Positions 1 through 7,013 of a stretch of 18,835 nucleotides of DNA are shown in pieces. The position numbers and the translations under genes were made by a program. The stretch's first letter is position 1. Each line of letters begins with the position of its first letter. The stretch covers positions 1 to 18,835 of the forward strand of contig JASHTD010000249.1 in the NCBI GenBank assembly GCA_030040725.1, written 5' to 3'. The DNA is from Candidatus Sulfotelmatobacter sp. Lineage in GTDB: Bacteria > Acidobacteriota > Terriglobia > Terriglobales > Acidobacteriaceae. Under the pieces are notes generated by a model. The model was not told where the DNA came from. It saw only the letters and a program-made list of their open reading frames with translations, and ran no database searches.

Positions 1-2285
1 AGACGGTGTTCATGCTGGTGGATCGGCTGAGCGTTTCGCCTGAATCACGCTCGCGCATTGTGGATGCGGTCGAGACCGCCTATCGCGAGTCAGGCGAAGT
101 AATCTTTGAGGTTCCGGCGCACGATAATCAGCCCGAGCGGCAGTTGCGCTTCGCCCAGCGCTTCGAGTGCAAGAATTGCCACCTGCGCTATGAAGAGCCG
201 GAACCGCGGCTCTTCTCTTTCAATAATCCCTACGGAGCATGCCCGCGTTGCCAGGGATTCGGCAACACCATCGATTTTGACCTCGATCTGGTGATTCCCG
301 ACAAAACTAAATCGCTGGGCGAAGAAGCGATTGCCCCTTGGAACAAGCCGAAATACCGGCCAATGTTTACGGAGATGAAGCGCTTCGCCAAGCAAATGGA
401 AATTCCGCTGGACGTGCCGTGGGCGGAGCTCAAGCCTGAACAACAGGAGTCGGTTCTCAACGGCGACGGGAAGTTCCTGGGAGTGCGTGGTTTTTTCGCA
501 TATCTCGAGCGAAAAAAATACAAGCTGCACGTGCGTGTATTTCTGAGCCGGTATCGCGGATACTCCACCTGTCCGGAGTGCCGTGGGTCACGGCTCCGGT
601 TGGAAGCGCGGCAGGTGAAGATCAACGGCAAGAACATCTGCGAAGTCTGTAGCATGACCGTCGAGGAGGCAGCGCGCTTTTTTGCCGGAGTTGAACTGAG
701 CGCCGAGCAGGCCGAAATCGCGGAGCGGTTACTCGAGGAAATTCGCGAACGCCTGCGATTCCTCAATGAAGTGGGATTGGAATACTTAACGCTTGATCGA
801 TTGTCTTCAACTCTTTCGGGAGGCGAGGCGCAGCGGATTCAGCTTGCGACTTCGTTGGGATCGCGGCTGGTGGGCGCACTTTACGTTCTCGACGAGCCTT
901 CAATTGGATTGCATAGTCGCGACACACACCGGCTGATCAAGATCCTACAGGACCTGCGGGATCTGGGAAACACGATCCTGGTGGTAGAGCACGATCCCGA
1001 TATTATGCGCACCGCCGATCGAATCCTGGATCTCGGCCCAGGCGCAGGTGAAAATGGCGGCAATCTGGTGGCGGCCGGATCGTACGAGGAAATTATGCGA
1101 GACCCCGCTTCCCTCACGGGACGCTATCTCGCCGACGAACTGCGCGTCCAGATCCCCTCGGTGCGGCGGCAACCCGGAACGCAACAGATCAAAATCAAAG
1201 GCGTACGTGCCAACAATTTAAAGGGCATCGAGATTGCCATCCCTCTCCATATGCTGGTCGCCATCACGGGCGTGTCCGGCTCTGGCAAGTCAACGCTGCT
1301 TCACCAGGTCCTTTATCAGGCGCTGTCCGAGGCCAAAAAGCAGCAGACAACGGGAAACACGCGCAGCCCGGCCACATGGGAAAGCCTGGATGGAGATCAA
1401 TTCATCGATGAAGTGGTTCTGGTCGATCAGTCGCCAATCGGCAGGACTCCGCGCTCCAATCCGGTCACCTATATCAAGGCGTTCGACGCTATCCGCGAAT
1501 TGTTCGCTTCCCTGCCCGAATCAAAGAAACGCGGGTTCACGTCGGGTCACTTTTCTTTCAACATTCCGGGCGGACGATGCGAGACCTGCCAGGGCGATGG
1601 CACGGTCACAGTCGAAATGCAATTTCTCGCCGATGTCGAACTGGTTTGCGAGGAATGCAAAGGCACGCGCTATAAGGCGCAAGTGCTGGAGGTTCGTTAT
1701 CGGGGAAAGAATATTCACGAGGTGCTGAACCTGACGGTAAAAGAGGCTCTGCGTTTCTTCGCGGAAGTCCCTAAGATCACGGAAAAGCTTGCAGCGCTCG
1801 ACGAAGTGGGATTGGGATACTTGCGGCTGGGTCAGTCGGCAACAACATTGTCGGGCGGAGAGGCGCAGCGCATGAAACTGGCGGCGCATTTACAGCCGGC
1901 TGCGCGCGAAACCGGACGGCTTGGTTCCCGCAATGGCGACTCGCGGCGCGGTCGCCATCTGCTCTATATTTTTGACGAACCCACTACCGGATTACATTTT
2001 GACGACGTCAGCAAACTGCTCGCCGCTTTTCGCCGGCTTATTGATGCTGGTGGGTCGATCCTGGTGATCGAGCACAACCTGGAGGTCATTAAGACTGCCG
2101 ATTGGATCATCGATCTCGGTCCGGAGGGTGGGGAGCGTGGTGGGAGAATTGTGGGTGCTGGGCCGCCGGAGGCCATTGTTAAGTTGCCATCGTCTTACAC
2201 TGGGCAATACCTGGCGCGGGTCCTGAATGGCCATCACCATGGTCTTACCCCTGGCGAAGTGGTGCGTTCCAATGGGAGCAAGTAA
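1..2285 (+). CDS. uvrA: UvrA excinuclease subunit A, 5' end missing
   Basis: This is the DNA-damage-recognition ATPase of the UvrABC nucleotide excision repair complex. The reading frame is open at the left edge, so the gene starts outside the window. About 760 of the usual 940 or so residues are present, and the first Walker A is missing. Numbering from the GTG at 6, a zinc module (C55, C58, C79, C82) is followed by the first ABC signature LSGGE (about 271) and Walker B (VLDEPSIGLH). The second half has Walker A GVSGSGKST (422-430), the QSPIGRTPRSNP motif, a second zinc module (C525, C528, C548, C551), a second LSGGE (about 615) and Walker B (FDEPTTGLH). A basic, Gly/Arg-rich insert of about 20 residues (632-650) separates the second signature from Walker B and is longer than in the best known UvrA proteins. 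The gene end overlaps the start of the TPR gene. Confidence 0.97.
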   Translation, partial: TVFMLVDRLSVSPESRSRIVDAVETAYRESGEVIFEVPAHDNQPERQLRFAQRFECKNCHLRYEEPEPRLFSFNNPYGACPRCQGFGNTIDFDLDLVIPDKTKSLGEEAIAPWNKPKYRPMFTEMKRFAKQMEIPLDVPWAELKPEQQESVLNGDGKFLGVRGFFAYLERKKYKLHVRVFLSRYRGYSTCPECRGSRLRLEARQVKINGKNICEVCSMTVEEAARFFAGVELSAEQAEIAERLLEEIRERLRFLNEVGLEYLTLDRLSSTLSGGEAQRIQLATSLGSRLVGALYVLDEPSIGLHSRDTHRLIKILQDLRDLGNTILVVEHDPDIMRTADRILDLGPGAGENGGNLVAAGSYEEIMRDPASLTGRYLADELRVQIPSVRRQPGTQQIKIKGVRANNLKGIEIAIPLHMLVAITGVSGSGKSTLLHQVLYQALSEAKKQQTTGNTRSPATWESLDGDQFIDEVVLVDQSPIGRTPRSNPVTYIKAFDAIRELFASLPESKKRGFTSGHFSFNIPGGRCETCQGDGTVTVEMQFLADVELVCEECKGTRYKAQVLEVRYRGKNIHEVLNLTVKEALRFFAEVPKITEKLAALDEVGLGYLRLGQSATTLSGGEAQRMKLAAHLQPAARETGRLGSRNGDSRRGRHLLYIFDEPTTGLHFDDVSKLLAAFRRLIDAGGSILVIEHNLEVIKTADWIIDLGPEGGERGGRIVGAGPPEAIVKLPSSYTGQYLARVLNGHHHGLTPGEVVRSNGSK

Positions 2286-3714
2286 ACTTCTTGCCGGATG
2301 TTTTGTATTGGTGCTTAGCGCCGGCGTCTGCGCTCAAAATCCGGACTCAGCTTCTCTGCAGTCTTCTCCACAAGCTTCACCTTCCGCGCCCCAACCTTCG
2401 GCAGCGCAATCGTCAACCTCCCAAACCAATCAGAGCGGCCAATCTCCATCAGACAAACAGGAATCCAGTTCCCGGCATTCGGGTCATCACGTGCGGGTTC
2501 AAGTAGAAGATGACGACGCACAACCTCCCGAATTGACCGAAGCGGAAAAGGCGATCGACAAAAAGGATTACGCTACCGCCGAACTCCTTTTGCAAAAACT
2601 CGTCCAACGAGATTCCACGAGCTACGTAGGATGGTTCGATCTGGGCTTCGTCGAAAATGCCTTCGGCAGGGTCGACGATTCGATCGCGGCCTATCGTAAG
2701 TCGGTCGCCGCCAAGCCGGACGTCTTCGAGTCGAATTTGAACCTCGGGCTGCAACTGGCCAAAACAGGGCAGCCAGACGCAGCTGTGTTCTTGCGTGCTG
2801 CAACCCATCTGAAACCTACGAGCAATGTTCCTGAGGGTCTCTACCGGGCCTGGCTCGCGCTAGGACACGAGGCCGAAAAAACGAATCCCGACGAAGGGCT
2901 GAATGCGTATCGCAAGGCATCTTCCTTTCAACCCAAAGAAGCGGAACCGCATCTTTGTATCGGAGAGGTTCTCGAACGCGAGAATCAGTTCGCCGAGGCC
3001 GAAGCCGAATATAAGCAAGCCCTGACGTTGGATCCGCGTTCTTCGGATGCGCTGACCGGACTGGCGAACATCTACATGAAAGGCCGGCGCTTTCCCGAGG
3101 CGGAAGACTATCTCCGCAAACTGCTGGAGGATGAGCCGAACTCCGCCGCGGTTCACATCCAGCTAGGGCGAGTGCTTGCCGCCGAGGCAAAAACCGATGC
3201 TGCAATTGCACAGTTGCAGGCGGGGTTAAAATTGGCACCAGGGGATCAGGATGCGCAACTGGAAGTGGCAGGGTTGTACACCAGCGCCGGAAAAAGCGAT
3301 CTCGCCGACGCCAGCTACCGGGCGCTGATTGCGGCGCATCCGAATGATGCCGAACTCCACCGCCGACTGGGGGAAACCTTGTTGCTGGAAAAGAAGTTTC
3401 CGGAATCTCAGCAGGAGTTCACGACTGCCGTAAAGCTAAACCCTGGTCTGGGAGAGGCTTACGGTGGTTTGGCTTTTGCCGCCGGCGAAAACAAGGACTA
3501 CGTTCTTGCCTTGCGCGCGCTGGACGCGAGGGCTAAACTGCTTCCCGATGTCCCCATAACCTATTTCCTGAGGGCATCGGCGTACGACCATTTGCATAAC
3601 TTTAAAAATGCAGCTACGAACTATAGACTCTTTCTCAAGACTGCCCAGGGGAAGTATCCTGATCAGGAGTGGCAGGCAAAACACCGCCTGATTGCCATCG
3701 AACCGAAGAGATAG
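2272..3714 (+). CDS. Exported TPR-repeat protein
   Basis: An exported tetratricopeptide-repeat protein of about 480 residues. An upstream in-frame ATG at 2227 is possible. I prefer the ATG at 2272 because it places a normal signal peptide at the N-terminus (MGASK, hydrophobic stretch, cleavage after VCA before QNPDS). The mature N-terminus is a low-complexity Ser/Gln/Pro linker of about 60 residues, followed by an Asp-rich patch. From about residue 75 there are roughly nine or ten TPR units with the usual W/Y-x-x-L-G and A-x-x-x-Y/F-x-x-A-L-x-x-x-P pattern (for example AEAEYKQALTLDPRSSDAL). TPRs are protein-interaction scaffolds, and the partner is unknown. The start overlaps the uvrA stop by 14 nt, and the next gene follows after 18 nt, so it likely heads an operon of secreted proteins. 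Confidence 0.88.
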   Translation: MGASKLLAGCFVLVLSAGVCAQNPDSASLQSSPQASPSAPQPSAAQSSTSQTNQSGQSPSDKQESSSRHSGHHVRVQVEDDDAQPPELTEAEKAIDKKDYATAELLLQKLVQRDSTSYVGWFDLGFVENAFGRVDDSIAAYRKSVAAKPDVFESNLNLGLQLAKTGQPDAAVFLRAATHLKPTSNVPEGLYRAWLALGHEAEKTNPDEGLNAYRKASSFQPKEAEPHLCIGEVLERENQFAEAEAEYKQALTLDPRSSDALTGLANIYMKGRRFPEAEDYLRKLLEDEPNSAAVHIQLGRVLAAEAKTDAAIAQLQAGLKLAPGDQDAQLEVAGLYTSAGKSDLADASYRALIAAHPNDAELHRRLGETLLLEKKFPESQQEFTTAVKLNPGLGEAYGGLAFAAGENKDYVLALRALDARAKLLPDVPITYFLRASAYDHLHNFKNAATNYRLFLKTAQGKYPDQEWQAKHRLIAIEPKR

Positions 3715-3732
3715 CGGAAAGAAGCGTGCCGT

Positions 3733-4197
3733 ATGAAACGCTCTCGAACGTTATGGGTTGTTGTTGCGGGATTGATGGTGGGGGCACTGGCCGCGCCCTG
3801 GGTTGCGCAGGCTCACCAGGAAGCGACGATTGCGGAATTGAAAAGCCGCCTCTCCAACGTGGAGATGCGCGACCGTCCCGCTCTCTGCATTGAAATCTGC
3901 GATCGGCAACTGGAAGCCGCCGACAAGTTTTACAATGACGGCGCGACCGCGGCGGCGCAGGCTGCTCTGCAGGATGTGATTTCCTTCGCCGGCCTGGCGC
4001 GCGAATACGCTATCCAGTCGCACAAACACGAGAAGGAAAGTGAGATCGCGCTGCGCAAAGCCGCTCGCAAGCTCGTCGACCTGAAGCACGCTATCTCCAG
4101 GGAAGATCAGGCAGCCGTGCAAAACGCAATCGATCGTCTGCAGCATTTTCGCGACGATCTGTTATCTGCCATGTTCCCCCGGAGCGCCGCTAAGTGA
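3733..4197 (+). CDS. Small exported helical protein, unknown function
   Basis: A 154-residue protein I do not recognise as a named family. The N-terminus is a clear Sec signal (MKRSR, then a hydrophobic core, predicted cleavage at AQA before HQE). The mature part of about 128 residues looks all-helical and charged, with two cysteines close together (C56 and C60 in CIEIC) and a Lys/Arg/Glu-rich middle. A GGAAAGAAG stretch upstream of the ATG could serve as the ribosome binding site. It lies 18 nt after the TPR gene and its stop overlaps the next start (GTGA), so all three are probably co-transcribed and the last two translationally coupled. The likely location is periplasmic. Confidence 0.8.
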   Translation: MKRSRTLWVVVAGLMVGALAAPWVAQAHQEATIAELKSRLSNVEMRDRPALCIEICDRQLEAADKFYNDGATAAAQAALQDVISFAGLAREYAIQSHKHEKESEIALRKAARKLVDLKHAISREDQAAVQNAIDRLQHFRDDLLSAMFPRSAAK

Positions 4198-4757
4198 ACG
4201 GGCGGCTGATTCGAGCGGCGGTCTCCGTCGGCTTTTTATTGCTCACGATCTCGCCGCTGTGGGCACAGCGGCAGCGCGATCCCTTCACGCCATCGGAAAT
4301 CGACCAGATCCGGGATGTAAGCTGGGAGCCACAGCAGCGGCTGGCTCTGTACGTCAAGTTCGCCCGGGAGAGGCTGGTCGCCATGGAGCAGATGCGCGAC
4401 GATCCGAAGACGAAGGACCGCGCACAACAGACGCACGATAGGCTGGATGATTTCGTGTCCATTTACGACGAGCTCAACGACAACATCGATACCTACATCG
4501 ATCGCCGGAATGACATTCGCAAGCCGTTGAAGCAGATCATCGCCGCCGACAGCGAATTCCAGTCCAAGTTGCTGGCTCTGAAGGACGCGGCGAACGTTCC
4601 TCCGGAAGAAGCCAAGCAATACGAATTTGTCTTGAGCAGCGCGCTCGACACACTGAAAGATTCGGCGGACGACCACCGCAATCTGCTCGAAGAGCAGCAA
4701 GATGCGGCCAAGCACAAGAAATTCGAGAAGGCAGCAAGCGGCGGCAGAGCCGAATAA
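4194..4757 (+). CDS. Small exported helical protein, unknown function
   Basis: A 187-residue protein, not recognised as a named family. It starts with GTG inside the stop region of the previous gene (GTGA overlap), which implies translational coupling. A signal peptide is evident (MNGRLIRAAV, hydrophobic core, cleavage after WAQ before RQRDPF). The mature protein is almost entirely charged helix, with many Asp, Glu, Lys and Arg residues, no cysteines and heptad-like spacing between about residues 60 and 170, so it may form a helical bundle or coiled coil. With the TPR protein and the 154-residue protein upstream it forms a set of three exported proteins. A joint envelope role is inferred only from this arrangement. 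Confidence 0.8.
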   Translation: MNGRLIRAAVSVGFLLLTISPLWAQRQRDPFTPSEIDQIRDVSWEPQQRLALYVKFARERLVAMEQMRDDPKTKDRAQQTHDRLDDFVSIYDELNDNIDTYIDRRNDIRKPLKQIIAADSEFQSKLLALKDAANVPPEEAKQYEFVLSSALDTLKDSADDHRNLLEEQQDAAKHKKFEKAASGGRAE

Positions 4758-4822
4758 GGCAACGCCCCGTCTCTCCTATCCCACGCTAGCTCGAACCCCC
4801 ACCGTGCTAATCTAGGCTCACT

Positions 4823-5509
4823 GTGCGCGAGGAGCTGGTTGAAATTTTTCATGATGAGCACCGGCAAATACGGCCGGGGGCTGCGCTGCCCGAGTTGAAG
4901 GTCGAATTCTTCGCGTTCGCGAATGTCAACAACACCATTCGATTGCGTCAGGGCAGGCTGCTGGTGCGGCTTTCGGATTTGCTCGAGAGTGCACCTGAGT
5001 CCGTAGTGCGCTCGATCGCTCATATTCTGCTGGCGAAGATGTACCGCAAGCCGATCGACCGCACTCACGCTGCACGCTACAGAAAATATGTGGGCAGTCG
5101 CGAAGTCGTGAACAAGGCTCATCTGGTGCGGCAGATGCGCGGGCGCAAGCGACTCGATTCACCGAAGGGGCACGTGTACGATCTGGATGCAATTTTTGAG
5201 GATTTGAACCGGCGGTTTTTTTATGGGCTGATGGGCCGTCCGCGAATGAGCTGGAGCCCGAGCAGGACGCGGCGCATTCTGGGCCATTACGATCCGGCGC
5301 ACAATGCGATTGTTATCAGCCGTATTTTCGATCACCCCGCGATTCCACGGTATGCCGTGGAATATATCGTGTATCACGAGATGCTCCACTTGAAGCATCC
5401 AGTGCGGCTGCGCGGGAGCCGGCGATGCGTGCACTCCGCGGAGTTTCAGGCAGAGGAGAAGTTGTTTCCTGAAGTGGAGAGGGCGGAAGCGTTTTTGAAG
5501 AGGTTGTGA
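4823..5509 (+). CDS. SprT-like zinc metalloprotease with duplicated inactive N-terminal half
   Basis: A 228-residue SprT/M48-like protein without a signal peptide. The C-terminal half carries the zinc-protease motif HEMLH (185-189) in the context YIVYHEMLHLKHP, with a plausible third zinc ligand at H204 (VHSAEF). The catalytic Glu is E186. The N-terminal half (about 5-78) looks like a second copy of the same fold: N-T-I-R-L ... VVRSIAHILLAKMYRKP lines up with N-A-I-V-I ... AVEYIVYHEMLHLKHP, but HExxH has become HILLA, so it should not bind zinc. The start is GTG; an in-frame stop lies 15 nt upstream, so no longer start exists, and I see no good Shine-Dalgarno. The substrate is unknown. The gene is convergent with the PilZ-like gene, and no obvious terminator is visible in the 80 nt between them. 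Confidence 0.82.
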   Translation: MREELVEIFHDEHRQIRPGAALPELKVEFFAFANVNNTIRLRQGRLLVRLSDLLESAPESVVRSIAHILLAKMYRKPIDRTHAARYRKYVGSREVVNKAHLVRQMRGRKRLDSPKGHVYDLDAIFEDLNRRFFYGLMGRPRMSWSPSRTRRILGHYDPAHNAIVISRIFDHPAIPRYAVEYIVYHEMLHLKHPVRLRGSRRCVHSAEFQAEEKLFPEVERAEAFLKRL

Positions 5510-5589
5510 GGAGGGGTGCTACACAGTCTCGGAAATTAGGTCGATCACTGGCCGAGGCAATCTCGTCCCCACATTTGAGATCCCGATTC

Positions 5590-5967
5590 TTACCATGCCC
5601 TGAATCTTTCCACCTGCGCATGGCTGCGTCGGTTTTGATCGAGTGACGACTTAATCGCCGCTTGCAGGCGCTCTTCGTCATCGTCGTGAAGCGCGACGAA
5701 TTTGAACGGCTGCAGGCTCCAGGAGAGCGGGCTGAGCATTTCCGCTGCGCCCAGCACCGAGCCTTTACGCGTAAGAAACATCAGCTTCACGCGGGAACCG
5801 CAATGCAGAGGCTTCGGCAGCTTCAGCAGCCCTCCGGTTAAAGAAACGACTTGCAGATTGCCCATCACGCGAGAGCCATTTTGGCAGCGGAGAACGGCGG
5901 GAGTGATTTCTGCGAAGCAGGTGCGCGTGGAGCGCCCGCCAGCGTACTGTGGGGAGGGGGACAACAT
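5590..5967 (-). CDS. PilZ-like domain protein
   Basis: A 125-residue cytoplasmic protein that resembles a single PilZ domain (about residues 11-108). It shows a beta-rich core with VVSLTGGLLKL in the place of the usual D/N-x-S-x-x-G-G motif, then GSRVKLMFLTRKGSVLGAAEM and a C-terminal helix. PilZ domains bind cyclic di-GMP through an N-terminal RxxxR and the D/NxSxxG motif. Here only GRSTR (R12, R15) precedes, and the first acidic/Asn position of the second motif is Val. Nucleotide binding is therefore uncertain and the domain may be a non-binding paralogue. The gene lies downstream of the SYLF gene on the same strand but is separated from it by a strong hairpin, so it probably has its own promoter. 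Confidence 0.65.
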   Translation of the reverse strand: MLSPSPQYAGGRSTRTCFAEITPAVLRCQNGSRVMGNLQVVSLTGGLLKLPKPLHCGSRVKLMFLTRKGSVLGAAEMLSPLSWSLQPFKFVALHDDDEERLQAAIKSSLDQNRRSHAQVERFRAW

Positions 5968-6053
5968 GTCGGTTGAGCTGAGTATCCGCGCTGGTCAAGG
6001 GAATTGGGAGGTTACGAAAGGGATGGTCCGGGATCCGTGTACTCGAACAAAAT

Positions 6054-6086
6054 CCCCACTTCTCGCAACGGACGCGAGAAATGGGG
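6054..6086 (-). terminator. Rho-independent terminator downstream of the SYLF gene
   Basis: There is an inverted repeat: CCCCA, one mismatch, TTCTCGC, a 7-nt loop (AACGGAC), GCGAGAA, one mismatch, TGGGG. That gives 12 base pairs with one internal mismatch. Read on the minus strand it is followed by ATTTTGTT, a T-rich tail. It lies 26 nt past the SYLF stop codon, which fits a transcription terminator for that gene. It may also be a dispersed intergenic repeat. Confidence 0.7.
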
Positions 6087-6111
6087 CACCCATATATTTC
6101 TTACGGCTTTT

Positions 6112-6807
6112 CTAATGCACTTGCGCGGTCTCTCTGGCATTTTGCAACGCATTGATGAACGCCTGAGCATCCGCGTTCTGCGTGTGCACGTCACCTTTCA
6201 AAATATCGCTGAAGGAAACGTCTTTGTCGTACAACTGCTGCGTTACTTTCCCATCCTTATTCAGTTCGGCTCCATTCAGCGAGGCGCCAATGAAAGCTCC
6301 TTTGCTGCTCGAGTAAGTGAGGATGCCGGCTTTGTAGCCAGCCTCTGCGGAAGCCGACCGTCCCACCGGACCGGCCGCTGCCGAAACGTCTGCACCCACC
6401 TTAATGTGACCTCTCATCAGATCATTCATACCTTCATCGTTCATGATAAACATCATAAGATCGGTGCTCTTGCCGCCGATCTGCGGGCCCCAACTTACTC
6501 CGGAAACTGAAAAAGGCGCCGGCGAGCTCCATTCGCCGTTGCTGGTGCGGCAGGTAGCGATCCCATCTCCGTGCTCGCCGCCGACCACAAACGCACCCTT
6601 AATGAGTTTGGGAATTACGGCCACGCATTTTGCTTTTTGTACTACATCGTTGGGAACGCCTTTATCCGGCGCTGCCGAACTCATGTGCTGAATGGTTTCT
6701 GTGGCTCGCTGCAGTTCTGCATCGGCAGCATTTTCGTTCGATTGACCGGCCCAGGCCAGCGTCCCCAGGCCAAGGGCAAGCACCCCGATCATAATTTTGT
6801 ACTTCAT
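6112..6807 (-). CDS. SYLF (Ysc84/DUF500) domain secreted protein
   Basis: A 231-residue protein with an N-terminal signal peptide (MKYKIMIGVLALGLG, cleavage after AWA) and one SYLF domain covering about residues 30-210. Recognisable pieces are the helical start (ATETIQHMSS), the AKCVAVIPKLIKGAFVVGGEHGDG segment, the WSSPAPFSVSG turn, GGKSTDLMMFIMN and the GPVGRSASAEAG ... GILTYSSSKGAFIGASLNG region. SYLF domains bind phosphoinositides in eukaryotes; in bacteria they are exported envelope proteins of unclear function. The start is well supported: an AGGAGGAG Shine-Dalgarno (complement of 6813-6820) sits 5 nt upstream of the ATG. A hairpin terminator follows the gene. The 206 nt between this gene and the histidine kinase end (6808-7013) hold its leader, and I see no convincing promoter hexamers there. 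Confidence 0.93.
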   Translation of the reverse strand: MKYKIMIGVLALGLGTLAWAGQSNENAADAELQRATETIQHMSSAAPDKGVPNDVVQKAKCVAVIPKLIKGAFVVGGEHGDGIATCRTSNGEWSSPAPFSVSGVSWGPQIGGKSTDLMMFIMNDEGMNDLMRGHIKVGADVSAAAGPVGRSASAEAGYKAGILTYSSSKGAFIGASLNGAELNKDGKVTQQLYDKDVSFSDILKGDVHTQNADAQAFINALQNARETAQVH

Positions 6808-7013
6808 GCAGTCTCCTCCTCGGGACTTTGATTCAACAAAGCGGAGTGCGGTTTTCGCGAATATGATTCGTCACGCGGCGCTCACTCTTGGGTCATGAAA
6901 GTACGGAAAGATACTTAGAGTCGAAACCTGAGGCGAAGAATCGAAGAACTTTGATTAAGTCGAGCGGAGCGGGTCAGGTCGCAGGCTAGAACCCGTAGTC
7001 GAAGAAGCCACGC

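Noticed and set aside
6004..6510. Plus-strand frame of 168 codons opposite the SYLF gene
   Set aside because: The minus-strand SYLF gene has a signal peptide, a domain match and a strong ribosome site; this frame is its shadow and runs through the terminator hairpin.
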